A stretch of 64,000 nucleotides of DNA from Thermosipho melanesiensis BI429 (GTDB taxonomy: Bacteria > Thermotogota > Thermotogae > Thermotogales > Fervidobacteriaceae), in contig NC_009616.1 in NCBI RefSeq assembly GCF_000016905.1, positions 1,116,001 to 1,180,000 on the forward strand, read 5' to 3'. Shown in pieces: positions 35,804 to 44,408 of this stretch. Position 1 is the stretch's first letter. Every line of letters starts with the position of its first letter. A model generated the notes under the pieces. The model was given only the letters and a program-made list of their open reading frames with translations. It searched no databases and was not told where the DNA came from. The position numbers were made by a program, and so were the translations under genes.

Positions 35804-36231
35804 TACTCAACTTTTATATCTATAACTTTCTTTTGTTTTTCTTCTTTTTTAGGAAGTTCTATCTTTAAGATACCATCCGTGAATTTTGCACTTATTTTTT
35901 CTACATCGACATAATCTGGTAGTGCGAATGATCTTTCAAACGAACCTTCTACTCTTTCGATAATTTTGTAATTTTTGCTTTTATCTTCTCTGTTAAATTT
36001 TCTTTCTCCTTTTATGTTTAATACCCCATCCTCTATTGTAATCTTTACGTCTTCTTTTCTCATTCCAGGAAGTTCTGCCTCAATAACTACTTCTTTTTCT
36101 GTTTCATAGATATCAACCCTTGGGAAGTGAACATTACTCCTTTTGAATGGTTCCATAAAATCCTCAAACAATCTGTCTATTTCCCTGTGAAGCTCTACGA
36201 ATGGATCAAAATAATCTTTTCTTACTAACAT
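35803..36231 (-). CDS. Hsp20 small heat-shock protein
   Basis: A 142-residue alpha-crystallin-type chaperone. The core contains FPRVDIYETEKEVVIEAELPG, EDVKITIEDGVLNIKGER and FERSFALPDYVD, and the C-terminal IELPKK corresponds to the I-x-I/V anchor. It holds unfolding proteins for DnaK. It lies 22 bases downstream of dnaK and probably shares its CIRCE-controlled promoter. Confidence 0.95.
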   Translation of the reverse strand: MLVRKDYFDPFVELHREIDRLFEDFMEPFKRSNVHFPRVDIYETEKEVVIEAELPGMRKEDVKITIEDGVLNIKGERKFNREDKSKNYKIIERVEGSFERSFALPDYVDVEKISAKFTDGILKIELPKKEEKQKKVIDIKVE

Positions 36232-36253
36232 AATTTCACCTCCCTTTTATTTT

Positions 36254-38044
36254 TTATTGATTTTCCGCTTGTTGATTTCCTTGGTTTTGTTTGTAGATAT
36301 ATTCTCCAATCTTTGTTTTTTCTCTTTCAAGTTCATCGAACAGCATTTTTATCCTTGCAATATCGTTTTTATTTATGGCATCTCTTAGGTCATTTACGAG
36401 GGTTTCGAGTTTTTGCTTTTCATCTTGTGGTATTTTGTCGCCGTATTCTTTTAGTGATTTATCTATATAGTACGCAAGGTCATCTGCTTTATTCTTAAGC
36501 TCAACTTCTTCTTTTCTCCTTTTATCTTGTTCTTCGTATTTTTTGGCGTCTTCTATAATCTTGTTTATATCCTCTTCAGAAAGTTTGTGTCTACCGGAAA
36601 CTACCATTGTTTGTTCTTTACCTGTGCCTAAATCCTTTGCAGATACGTGTACTATACCATCGCTGTCGATATCAAATGTAACTTCTATCTGTGGTACTCC
36701 TCTTGGTGCAGGTGGTATTCCAACGAGTCTAAAGCTACCGAGTAGGATGTTATCAGCTGCAATTGGTCTTTCACCTTGGAATACCCTAATTTCAACTTCC
36801 GTTTGTCCATCCTCTGCTGTTGTAAAGACTTTGCTCTTTTTAATTGGTATTGTAGAGTTTCTTGGAATTATTGGTTCGAACAATCCACCTTTAACTTCGA
36901 TTCCTAATGTAAGTGGAGTAACATCGACTAATACAATATCTTTACCTTGTGCACCTTCTTCACCAGCCAAAATAGCCGCTTGTATTGCTGCACCCATTGC
37001 TACCGCTTCATCTGGGTTGACTCTTTTGTTTGGTTCTTTACCAAAGATTTCTTTGATGAAGTTCTGTATCATAGGTACTCTAGTCATTCCACCAACGAGG
37101 ATAATTTCATCAATGTCTTCTGGTTTGAGTTTTGCATCTGATAAAGCTTGTTCAATAGGTTTTCTAGTCATTTCGACAAGATCTCTTGTTAATGATTCAA
37201 ACATAGAACGTGTAAGCCTCATTTCAAGGTGTAACGGACCTTCTGCAGTAGCCGTGATGTATGGTAGACTAATATCTGTTTCCAATTTACTGGATAATTC
37301 AATTTTTGCTTTTTCTGCAGCGTCTCTTAATCTTTGTAGAGCTTGTTTGTCTTCTTTTAAGTCTACTCCGTGTTGTTTTTTAAACTCTTCTGCGAGCCAA
37401 TCTATGATTCTTTGGTCGAAATCATCTCCTCCGAGATGGTTGTTTCCAGAAGTTGCTATAACTTGAATTACGCCATCACCGATTTCAAGTATTGAAACGT
37501 CAAACGTTCCTCCACCTAGATCGTATACCAAGACTTTTTCTTCTTTGCCTTTTCTGTCAAGACCATACGCAAGTGCTGCAGCTGTAGGTTCGTTTATTAT
37601 TCTTAGAACGTCAAATCCTGCAATAATTCCTGCTTCCTTTGTAGCCTGTCTTTGTGCGTCGTTAAAGTAAGCAGGACAAGTAATTACAGCCCTTTTAATT
37701 TCTCCGCCCAGGTATTCTTCGGCATCCTTTTTAAGTTTTTTTAGGATAAAGGCGCTGATTTCCTGAGGAGAATACTCTTTATCGTCTATTTTTACTTTAT
37801 AATCTGTTCCCATCTTTCTTTTGATAGATTTTATGGTCCTATCTGAGTTTAAGATTAATTGTCTTTTTGCAGGTTCACCCACTAAAATTTCACCAGATTT
37901 GCTGAATGCAACTATTGACGGTGTTGTTCTTGCACCTTCTGCATTTGGTATTACTTCAACGCTTGAATCGGGTTTCATCCATGCAATTACACTATTCGTT
38001 GTACCCAAGTCTATACCTACTACGTATTCTTTTTTGCTGCTCAT
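36254..38044 (-). CDS. dnaK: chaperone DnaK (Hsp70)
   Basis: A 596-residue Hsp70. The N-terminal ATPase domain has [10 protein letters not shown] and [25 protein letters not shown] and [10 protein letters not shown] follow. The substrate-binding domain has LTLGIEV and [16 protein letters not shown] flexible tail ends in [10 protein letters not shown]. Its start has GGGAGGTGG. Neither dnaJ nor grpE is adjacent. It is regulated by an inverted repeat in its promoter. Confidence 0.97.
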   Translation of the reverse strand: MSSKKEYVVGIDLGTTNSVIAWMKPDSSVEVIPNAEGARTTPSIVAFSKSGEILVGEPAKRQLILNSDRTIKSIKRKMGTDYKVKIDDKEYSPQEISAFILKKLKKDAEEYLGGEIKRAVITCPAYFNDAQRQATKEAGIIAGFDVLRIINEPTAAALAYGLDRKGKEEKVLVYDLGGGTFDVSILEIGDGVIQVIATSGNNHLGGDDFDQRIIDWLAEEFKKQHGVDLKEDKQALQRLRDAAEKAKIELSSKLETDISLPYITATAEGPLHLEMRLTRSMFESLTRDLVEMTRKPIEQALSDAKLKPEDIDEIILVGGMTRVPMIQNFIKEIFGKEPNKRVNPDEAVAMGAAIQAAILAGEEGAQGKDIVLVDVTPLTLGIEVKGGLFEPIIPRNSTIPIKKSKVFTTAEDGQTEVEIRVFQGERPIAADNILLGSFRLVGIPPAPRGVPQIEVTFDIDSDGIVHVSAKDLGTGKEQTMVVSGRHKLSEEDINKIIEDAKKYEEQDKRRKEEVELKNKADDLAYYIDKSLKEYGDKIPQDEKQKLETLVNDLRDAINKNDIARIKMLFDELEREKTKIGEYIYKQNQGNQQAENQ

Positions 38045-38063
38045 TTTTCCACCTCCCGTCTAT

Positions 38064-38101
38064 ATTATATGCCATTATCACTCTATTGTCAAGAGTGATA
38101 A
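38064..38101 (-). promoter_or_regulatory. CIRCE operator and consensus promoter of dnaK
   Basis: TTATCACTC-N9-GAGTGATAA at 38075-38101 is a CIRCE-type inverted repeat (the classic is TTAGCACTC). On the minus strand TTGACA (plus 38087-38092), a 17-base spacer and TATAAT (plus 38064-38069) are nested in it. HrcA binding would therefore block the -35 box, as in classical HrcA repression. No hrcA is in this window. Confidence 0.9.
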
Positions 38102-38117
38102 CTGTTTTCTAAAAAAA

Positions 38118-38150
38118 CAAGAAAGCCCTTAAATAAAGGCTTTCTTGCCT
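38118..38150 (-). terminator. terminator of ybjQ
   Basis: The stem CAAGAAAGCC / GGCTTTCTTG is followed on the minus strand by a T run. It separates the ybjQ unit from the dnaK promoter. Confidence 0.8.
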
Positions 38151-38197
38151 GCGTGCAAAAATTAACAGAAAATTATAGCAATCGTAACATTCGTTTG

Positions 38198-38524
38198 TTA
38201 TATATCTTTAGGTAATAATTTTACTGCGGTACCATAGACTAAAATTTCTGCTGCACCACTCATTATTGCAGAGCTAGAAAATCTTACTGAAACTATTGCA
38301 TCAGCTCCCAGTTTTTCGGCTTCATCTATCATTCTTTCTATTGCTTTATTTCTTGCTTCCGTCATCATTTCTGTGTATGATTTTATTTCACCGCCTGCTA
38401 GTGTTTTGAATGCAGCTGCAATGTCTTTTCCTAGGTGTTTTGAATGTACTATATTGCCCATAACAATTCCCGTTATTTCTTTTATTTTGTATCCGGGAAT
38501 TTTATCTGTTGTTGAGATTATCAT
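38198..38524 (-). CDS. YbjQ/UPF0145 family protein
   Basis: The start is ATG 38524 with AAGGAGGTGAG; the frame to 38548 runs through the ribosome site. The protein has 108 residues and the YbjQ pattern: MIISTTDKIPGYKI, GIVMGN and MTEARNKAIERMIDEAEKLGADAIVSVRF. The family forms homo-pentamers and may bind metals; its role is not clear. It is 14 bases after the secreted hydrolase gene and probably shares its transcript. Confidence 0.9.
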   Translation of the reverse strand: MIISTTDKIPGYKIKEITGIVMGNIVHSKHLGKDIAAAFKTLAGGEIKSYTEMMTEARNKAIERMIDEAEKLGADAIVSVRFSSSAIMSGAAEILVYGTAVKLLPKDI

Positions 38525-38537
38525 ATACTCACCTCCT

Positions 38538-39740
38538 TTAATTTTCATTTATGAATTTAACAATTTCATTTATTACATCAACATTCACATGATTTTCCAT
38601 TAGATAAGCGTTTGGTGACTTTTCTCCAGTCGTGAAAAGATGCGTTAATCCTTCAAATAACTTTATCTTTAATGTTTCGTCTTTTAAGTTTTTAAATATT
38701 TCATAATCCTTTAGAGTAACTTGGTAATCGTTTTTTCCGAATAAAATAAGTGCTTTTTTGCCCTTTAAGTAATTTAACGGATTATACTTTCTTAAATCGT
38801 ACCAGTATTTTGCTTTTGCTCCAAGAACCACTTCATCTTCGTCTAACTTATTTTCTTTTAATGCTTTTAACTTTTTAATGATTTCTTCATTGTTGTTTTT
38901 AAGAAAGTTTAATTGATCTAAAATAACGTCTTCTAAATTTCTTACAGGTGGTGCGAGTAATATTATACCTGATACATCTTTGCTTATGTTAGCTATATAA
39001 GGTGCTATATATGCTCCTAAACTATGTCCTAATAGAAATATTCTTGAAAAATTTTGATTTTTGAGAATTTTAATTGCTTCTAAAACATCATTAATTACTT
39101 CTTTTTTTATTGATATATCCATATCTTTTTGATAAAGTGTTCTTTTGTCATACCTTAGCACTGCGATGTTGTTACTTGAAAGACCATATGCGATATCTTT
39201 GAATACTTTATTTGGTCCTATTGTTTCATCCATATCATTTGGCCCCGAACCATGTATTAATATTACTGCATATTCCGTTTTTTCCTTTGGAATGGTGAGT
39301 TTTCCGGGAAGGTTGTTGACTTTAATATCTTTTTCAATAAAACTTTCTGTTTTTACATATCTTGGAATTTTGTATGTAAATTTTTGTGCTGGAGAAAAAA
39401 ATAGTCCATCCACTTTTTTATCTTTATTTATTGTTATTGAAATATTTAAAAGTGCATTTTTAAATTTTGATGTAAATACAAAAATTGTATATGGTGGTTT
39501 TTGAACTATTTCAAGTTTTTGTATGCTTTCAAAATTACCGTAAGTTGCCGTTATTTGAGTCCAGATATTTTTCATTTTTTCAACGGAAAGTTGTTTTTTC
39601 ATGATTTCAGAGGAAAGTTCAAGTGCCTTTTGATAATTTTCAGTAATTAAAGCGTTTAAGTAATCTGTTGCAATATCTTCTAAACTGGATGCAAATATTA
39701 AAGCTGAAAGAAAAAGAATAATAAGTATAAATTTTCTCAT
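38538..39740 (-). CDS. secreted alpha/beta hydrolase (DUF3887 + hydrolase)
   Basis: A 400-residue protein with a signal peptide (MRKFILIILFLSALIFA), a DUF3887-like domain (EDIATDYLNALITENYQKALELSS to ~130) and an alpha/beta hydrolase. The nucleophile is in LLGHSLGAYIAP, the acid in LILFGKNDYQV and the histidine in GLTHLF. The HGSGPNDMDETIGP segment carries the oxyanion loop. It resembles Bacillus/Clostridium extracellular esterases or peptidases of unknown substrate. Ribosome site: AAGGAGG. It lies next to an ABC exporter operon. Confidence 0.85.
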   Translation of the reverse strand: MRKFILIILFLSALIFASSLEDIATDYLNALITENYQKALELSSEIMKKQLSVEKMKNIWTQITATYGNFESIQKLEIVQKPPYTIFVFTSKFKNALLNISITINKDKKVDGLFFSPAQKFTYKIPRYVKTESFIEKDIKVNNLPGKLTIPKEKTEYAVILIHGSGPNDMDETIGPNKVFKDIAYGLSSNNIAVLRYDKRTLYQKDMDISIKKEVINDVLEAIKILKNQNFSRIFLLGHSLGAYIAPYIANISKDVSGIILLAPPVRNLEDVILDQLNFLKNNNEEIIKKLKALKENKLDEDEVVLGAKAKYWYDLRKYNPLNYLKGKKALILFGKNDYQVTLKDYEIFKNLKDETLKIKLFEGLTHLFTTGEKSPNAYLMENHVNVDVINEIVKFINEN

Positions 39741-39742
39741 AG

Positions 39743-40486
39743 CTATACCTCCTTTTCTTTAAACAAGGTATGTGAAAAATATAAAAAAATTATGCTTAAA
39801 AGTATAAGAGAAAGAGAATAGTTAACATCCACCTTATTTTGTTCAAAAATGCTAACTCCTAATATGTATTTGTACGTGTTTAGAAAACTAAGAGGTTTTA
39901 AAAATCCCAAGGTAGTTGTTAATCCGAGAATTGCCAAGGATGATAGTATTGGTTTTACCTGGTCATTAAATAATACAGAAAAAATTAGAGTAAGACTATA
40001 CCAGAATATCCCACCGATTAATGAGTGCAGAAAGAATTTTGTGGTTATTTGAAAAGAAAGGGATTTATTAGCTAAAGTGGAATAAATATATGGTAGATAT
40101 GAAAGCAGAGAAATTTCTGTTATTAATAAAATCAATCCTAACAATGTTTTGTTTAGAAATACCCTTTTCCTACTTAATCTAACAAGTAAAAATTGCATAG
40201 TTTCATTTTCAAATTCTCTGGAAAATAGTGGAAAGGCAAGTATTATGGAAATTATGGGGATAATTTGTCCGAAGTTTTTTCCAAACCATTGAGTAAGGAT
40301 ATAATAATCCCAATTTTTAAGTTTTTCCACCAAATTGTTTCCCACAAATTTTTGTATTGTTTCGGAGTTTTTGTTTAAAATATCAATGACGAGGTTTTGG
40401 AAGGGTGCGAGCGAAAAAAAGAGTATGAGCATTAATATAAGTATAGATATAGTTCTAACTTTCATATTAAGCCATTCTTTTTTCAT
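39743..40486 (-). CDS. ABC-2 type permease
   Basis: A 247-residue membrane protein of six segments. It starts with a cytoplasmic MKKEWLNMKVRT and the first segment ISILILMLILFFSLAPF. The intracellular motif FPLFSREFENETMQFLLVRLSRKRVFLNK is typical of ABC-2/NatB-like permeases. It overlaps the ATPase gene by 4 bases (ATGA) and together they form one exporter. Confidence 0.85.
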   Translation of the reverse strand: MKKEWLNMKVRTISILILMLILFFSLAPFQNLVIDILNKNSETIQKFVGNNLVEKLKNWDYYILTQWFGKNFGQIIPIISIILAFPLFSREFENETMQFLLVRLSRKRVFLNKTLLGLILLITEISLLSYLPYIYSTLANKSLSFQITTKFFLHSLIGGIFWYSLTLIFSVLFNDQVKPILSSLAILGLTTTLGFLKPLSFLNTYKYILGVSIFEQNKVDVNYSLSLILLSIIFLYFSHTLFKEKEV

Positions 40487-41268
40487 CTTTTCCCCTCCTT
40501 TACAAGGGCTTCAAATATAATTTCAAAAGTTGCAGGTATAATTTTTCCCTTTGCGTGTTCTTTTTTACAGAGAAATACTTTTTCGTTTTCAGTTTTCTTG
40601 TAAAGATAACCGTTTACCTTTTCCTGTGTAATGCAAAGAACGTATTTTTCTTTCAAGTTATCAAGATAATCGTATTCTACTATTTTTCCATCTGACATTA
40701 TTGCCACCTTATCAGCTATTTTTTCAACTTCGGAAAGTATATGGCTTGTTAGGAATACTGTTTTACCATCTAAAGAAAGATTTCTAATTAATTCTAATAC
40801 CTTTTTTTGCATAATGGGATCAAGTCCCCATGTGGGTTCATCAAAAAAGTAAATGTCTACATTTTCTGAAAGAATTATTGCAAGATAAAGTAAAGTGGCC
40901 ATACCATGAGATAAATTTCCCACTTTTTCGTTTAAAGGTAAATTGAATTCTTCAATATATTTTAAAGCTTTTTGCTTTGAAAAATATTTTGAAATATCTT
41001 CTGAAATTTCAATCATTTGTTTAACTTTGATAGATTTATACAATTCCTTTTTTTCAGGTAAATATGTGTAAGTACCGTTGAGTGTAATAGTTCCATTATC
41101 CATTTTTTTCAACTTTAAAATACACTTTAGTGTTGTTGTTTTGCCTGCACCATTTGGACCAAGTAGTGCAAAAATTTCTCCTTTATCCACTTCAAATGAA
41201 ACTTTGTCTACAGCTTTTTTTGTTTTGTACGATTTTTCCAACTCTTTAACTGTTATCACTAAATTCAC
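40483..41268 (-). CDS. ABC transporter ATP-binding protein
   Basis: A 261-residue ATPase. Walker A is LLGPNGAGKTTTLK, the signature is GNLSHGMATLLYL (LSHGM in place of LSGGQ), Walker B is DIYFFDEPTWGLDP and the switch is LTSHILSEVEKIAD. The Q-loop segment YTYLPEKKELYKSI is also clear. It drives the ABC-2 permease at 39743. The substrate is unknown; YtrA-linked systems often export antibiotics or lipids. Its start overlaps the GntR gene by 23 bases. Confidence 0.95.
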   Translation of the reverse strand: MNLVITVKELEKSYKTKKAVDKVSFEVDKGEIFALLGPNGAGKTTTLKCILKLKKMDNGTITLNGTYTYLPEKKELYKSIKVKQMIEISEDISKYFSKQKALKYIEEFNLPLNEKVGNLSHGMATLLYLAIILSENVDIYFFDEPTWGLDPIMQKKVLELIRNLSLDGKTVFLTSHILSEVEKIADKVAIMSDGKIVEYDYLDNLKEKYVLCITQEKVNGYLYKKTENEKVFLCKKEHAKGKIIPATFEIIFEALVKEGKR

Positions 41269-41614
41269 CTCCCTTTATCAAATTACAAATATCGTCAATA
41301 CTTATCCCTGCTTTTAAGCATTTTTTTACAATTTCTGATAAATCATTTAAAAGTTCATTGTTAAAATTTTTAAGCGAGTTTTCAATAACTATATATCCTT
41401 CTCCTCTAATAGCTTCAATTATCTTTTCATTTACAAGCTCTCTGTATGCCCTTGCCACTGTATTTAGATTCACACCTAAATCACTGGCAAGTTTTCTTAT
41501 AGATGGTAAAAACTCGCCTTTTTTTATGTTTCCTTTTAATATTTCTATTTTTATATTTTCCACAATTTGCTTGTAAACGGGAATATGGGATGAAAAATTT
41601 ATGTTAAACCACAT
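41246..41614 (-). CDS. GntR-family regulator, YtrA type
   Basis: A 122-residue protein. The winged-helix domain is at residues 10-80 (PVYKQIVENIKIEILKGNIKKG, LPSIRKLASDLGVNLNTVARAYREL), with the short all-helical tail of the YtrA subfamily after it. It is the first gene of an operon with the ABC ATPase and permease, and is probably an autorepressor that binds the dyad at 41647-41668. Confidence 0.9.
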   Translation of the reverse strand: MWFNINFSSHIPVYKQIVENIKIEILKGNIKKGEFLPSIRKLASDLGVNLNTVARAYRELVNEKIIEAIRGEGYIVIENSLKNFNNELLNDLSEIVKKCLKAGISIDDICNLIKGGEFSDNS

Positions 41615-41646
41615 AATCTACCTCTTGTCTATCATTTTTGTGTTCA

Positions 41647-41682
41647 CTGTAATATTATACTATTACAGCACTTAGTTGTCAA
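41647..41682 (-). promoter_or_regulatory. consensus promoter with GntR operator
   Basis: On the minus strand TTGACA (plus 41677-41682), a 17-base spacer and TATAAT (plus 41654-41659) match the consensus. The inverted repeat CTGTAATA-N6-TATTACAG (41647-41668) spans the -10 box and is the likely YtrA-type binding site. Confidence 0.85.
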
Positions 41683-41713
41683 ATAAAAAAGCTCCAGGAA
41701 AAAACCTGGAGCT
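41681..41713 (-). terminator. terminator of the thiolase operon
   Basis: The stem GCTCCAGG / CCTGGAGC (41691-41698, 41705-41712) is followed on the minus strand by a T-rich tract that merges with the -35 box of the GntR promoter. Confidence 0.85.
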
Positions 41714-41730
41714 ATTAGTATTAGATATTA

Positions 41731-42927
41731 TTAGATATTTTCAATAACAACAGCTGTACCCATACCTCCACCTATACAAAGTGTTGCAAGTCCATATTTT
41801 AGATTTCTCTTTTTCATCTCATACAGTAGTGTTACTATTATTCTATTTCCACTTGCTCCTATGGGGTGTCCTAATGCTATTGCTCCTCCATTTACATTTG
41901 TTCTTTCTTTTATCCATTCTTCACTTACATTGAACCTTTTGCTCCATTCTTTTATTACTGCAAGGCTTTGTGCTGCAAACGCTTCGTTTAACTCTATTAG
42001 TTCTATGTCCTCTATCTTCAAACCTGCTTTTTTTAATGCCTTTTCTGTCGCTGGTACTGGCCCAAGCCCCATTTCCATTGGTTCTACCCCCGCTTGTGCC
42101 CATGAAATTATTCTTGCAAGTGGTTTAAGATTGTTTTGTTCTACGTATTTTTCACTTGCTAGTATTATTGCACTTGCTCCATCGTTTATTCCACTTGCGT
42201 TTCCCGCTGTTATTGTTCCGTCCTTTTTAAATGCCGGTCTTAATTTAGATAGCTTTTCTAGCGTTACTTCTCTTGGATGTTCATCTGTATCGAATATTAT
42301 AGTTCCCTTTTTTGTTTCTATTTCTACAGGTACTATCTCATCTTTGAATTTTCCTTCTTCTATGGCTTTTTTGGCTTTCATTTGGCTCTCATATGCAAAT
42401 TTATCTTGCATCTCTCTTGATATTTTATATTTTCCTGCCAAATTTTCCGCAGTTAACCCCATATGTACATTATTAAAAACATCTGTAAGTCCATCTAATA
42501 TCATGTGGTCCAATATTTCAAAGTTTCCAAACTTTAATCCATACCTTGCTTTGCTTGGAATAAGGTAGGGGGATGCAGACATGTTTTCAATTCCACCAGT
42601 TAAAACAAGTTCTGCTTCCTTTGAGACAATGTCTACCGCTCCTATCATGGTGGCTTTCATTCCACTTCCACATAACATATTTACTGTGTATCCAGGCTTT
42701 TCAACGGGGATGCCTGCATAGATGCCAACTTGTCTTCCAGGGCCCATACCTTGACCTGCGGTAAGTATACTTCCTATAATCGTTTCATCGAATTCTTTTG
42801 GGTCGACATTTGCTTGCTTTATTGCCTCTTTTGCCACTATTGCTCCAAGCCTTGGTGCGGGAATATCTTTTAGACTTCCACCAAATGTCCCTATTGCTGT
42901 TCTTTTTGCACCTAGTATGTATACCAT
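41731..42927 (-). CDS. acetyl-CoA acetyltransferase (thiolase)
   Basis: A 398-residue thiolase. I place the start at the second ATG of the ATGATG pair (42927), which is better spaced from AGGAGGG; 42930 is possible and the frame to 42966 is not. The active-site cysteine is in NMLCGSGMK (~88), the histidine in GGAIALGHPIGASG and the second cysteine in LCIGGGMG. It joins two acetyl-CoA or cleaves acetoacetyl-CoA. With the CoA-transferase subunits upstream it forms a pathway for acetoacetate or butyrate-type acids. Confidence 0.95.
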   Translation of the reverse strand: MVYILGAKRTAIGTFGGSLKDIPAPRLGAIVAKEAIKQANVDPKEFDETIIGSILTAGQGMGPGRQVGIYAGIPVEKPGYTVNMLCGSGMKATMIGAVDIVSKEAELVLTGGIENMSASPYLIPSKARYGLKFGNFEILDHMILDGLTDVFNNVHMGLTAENLAGKYKISREMQDKFAYESQMKAKKAIEEGKFKDEIVPVEIETKKGTIIFDTDEHPREVTLEKLSKLRPAFKKDGTITAGNASGINDGASAIILASEKYVEQNNLKPLARIISWAQAGVEPMEMGLGPVPATEKALKKAGLKIEDIELIELNEAFAAQSLAVIKEWSKRFNVSEEWIKERTNVNGGAIALGHPIGASGNRIIVTLLYEMKKRNLKYGLATLCIGGGMGTAVVIENI

Positions 42928-42946
42928 CATATCCCTCCTGTTTGTT

Positions 42947-43591
42947 TTAAAAGATTTTAAGATCATCAGCGATTATTAATTTTGCTTCTGTAAGTTTAAG
43001 AACTTCATCTAGAGTAGTCTCTTTAGATATTTCTTTTAACAATAAACCTTCATCGGTAGGTTCAATTACGGCAAGTTCTGTTACTATAAGATCAACTTTT
43101 CTAATGGAAGTTAATGGCAGAGTACATTTTTTAACTATTTTTGGTGTTCCTTTTGCGGTGTGTGTCATAGCTACTATAACCTTTTTTGCACCTGTTACGA
43201 GGTCCATTGCTCCACCCATCCCTGGAATCATTTTTCCCGGAATCATCCAATTTGCAAGATGTCCTTCTTCATCTACCTGTAAACCTCCTAATACGGTTAC
43301 ATCTAAATGGCCACCTCTAATTATTCCAAATGAGAAAGCACTATCAAATGTCATAGCACCAGGTAAAGCAGTTATATAACTTGCTCCGGCATTTGTTAGA
43401 TCGCTATTTTCATACCCTTCTTTTGGAGCAGGGCCCATTCCAATTATTCCATTTTCACTTTGAAAGAAGACATGTATATCTTTTGGAATGTAATTTGCAA
43501 CTAGTGTAGGAAGACCAATGCCAAGATTTACTAATTGTCCTTTTTTAAGTTCCTGTGCAACTCTTATGGCTATTTTTTCTTTTGGGTTCAT
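42947..43591 (-). CDS. atoA: 3-oxoacid/acetate CoA-transferase subunit B
   Basis: A 214-residue subunit with the N-terminal [11 protein letters not shown] and the catalytic glutamate in the [10 protein letters not shown] segment. [23 protein letters not shown] and [10 protein letters not shown] are standard. It transfers CoA between short acids with the A subunit. Its start overlaps subunit A's stop by 4 bases. The gene symbol is by family; the real acid pair could be butyrate, acetate or acetoacetate. Confidence 0.9.
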   Translation of the reverse strand: MNPKEKIAIRVAQELKKGQLVNLGIGLPTLVANYIPKDIHVFFQSENGIIGMGPAPKEGYENSDLTNAGASYITALPGAMTFDSAFSFGIIRGGHLDVTVLGGLQVDEEGHLANWMIPGKMIPGMGGAMDLVTGAKKVIVAMTHTAKGTPKIVKKCTLPLTSIRKVDLIVTELAVIEPTDEGLLLKEISKETTLDEVLKLTEAKLIIADDLKIF

Positions 43592-44241
43592 CTTGTCACC
43601 CCCGTAACTATATAATCAACAATTATACCGGGAGTTTTAATTTCATTTGGACTTAAGGTACCTGTTGGAACTATTTCTTCAACTTCAGCAATTACCGTTT
43701 TAGCGGCAAGTGCCATAATAGGGTTAAAATTTTCAGCAGTTAGGTTATAGACCAAATTACCTAAATAATCAGCTTTTTTTGCCTTTATTAAAGCAACATC
43801 AGCGTGAATGGGAAGTTCAAGTAAATATTTTTTTCCTTCCACTTCAATTACTTTTTTATCTTTTTCAACCACGGTACCTACACCTGTTGGAGTTAAAATT
43901 CCACCTAATCCAACCCCTGCGGCACGTATTCTTTCTGCAAGTGTTCCTTGAGGAACCAATTCAACTTCCAATGTTCCTTCAATCATTTGCCTTTGCGTTT
44001 CTGGATTTGTTCCAATGTGAGAAACAATTACCTTTTTACATAATTTATTTTTTACTAATTTTCCAATCCCCCTATCTTCAAATGCTGTATCATTTGCAAT
44101 TACCGTAAGGTTTGATATGTTGTGTCTTATGATTTCATCAATTATATTTTCTGGAGTTCCAACACCCAAAAATCCACCTATCATTAACGTTGCACCTTCT
44201 TTTACCAACTCGTTTATTTTTGATATATCTACAACTTTCAA
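43588..44241 (-). CDS. atoD: 3-oxoacid/acetate CoA-transferase subunit A
   Basis: The best start is TTG 44241 ([21 protein letters not shown]), after GGGGTGG; the frame extends to 44250. The 217-residue protein has [14 protein letters not shown] near the N-terminus and [11 protein letters not shown] further on, the usual glycine-rich CoA-transferase motifs. It is the first gene of atoD-atoA-thiolase. The nearest upstream promoter is not obvious. Confidence 0.9.
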   Translation of the reverse strand: MKVVDISKINELVKEGATLMIGGFLGVGTPENIIDEIIRHNISNLTVIANDTAFEDRGIGKLVKNKLCKKVIVSHIGTNPETQRQMIEGTLEVELVPQGTLAERIRAAGVGLGGILTPTGVGTVVEKDKKVIEVEGKKYLLELPIHADVALIKAKKADYLGNLVYNLTAENFNPIMALAAKTVIAEVEEIVPTGTLSPNEIKTPGIIVDYIVTGVTR

Positions 44242-44355
44242 ATAAACCACCCCTTTTTGTAAAGTTTTATCAAAGAAATTATAACTTTTTTCTTAACGAT
44301 AATCAAAAATGATAAATGTGTGAATTTTTTAATTTTAAGCATATAAAGTGCATTA

Positions 44356-44384
44356 AAAAAAAACTCCAGGAATTCCTGGAGTTT
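44356..44384 (-). terminator. terminator of the alkaline phosphatase gene
   Basis: A perfect 24-base palindrome (44361-44384), with AAACTCCAGG as its left half-arm, is followed on the minus strand by a run of T. Confidence 0.9.
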
Positions 44385-44408
44385 AAGATTAATAAGGCAC
44401 TTTTACTG

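Noticed and set aside
36543-37466. 307-codon plus-strand frame over dnaK
   Set aside because: It is antisense to a strongly conserved gene and its text shows no domain.
41861-42568. 235-codon plus-strand frame over the thiolase gene
   Set aside because: A shadow frame of a clear enzyme gene with no ribosome site.
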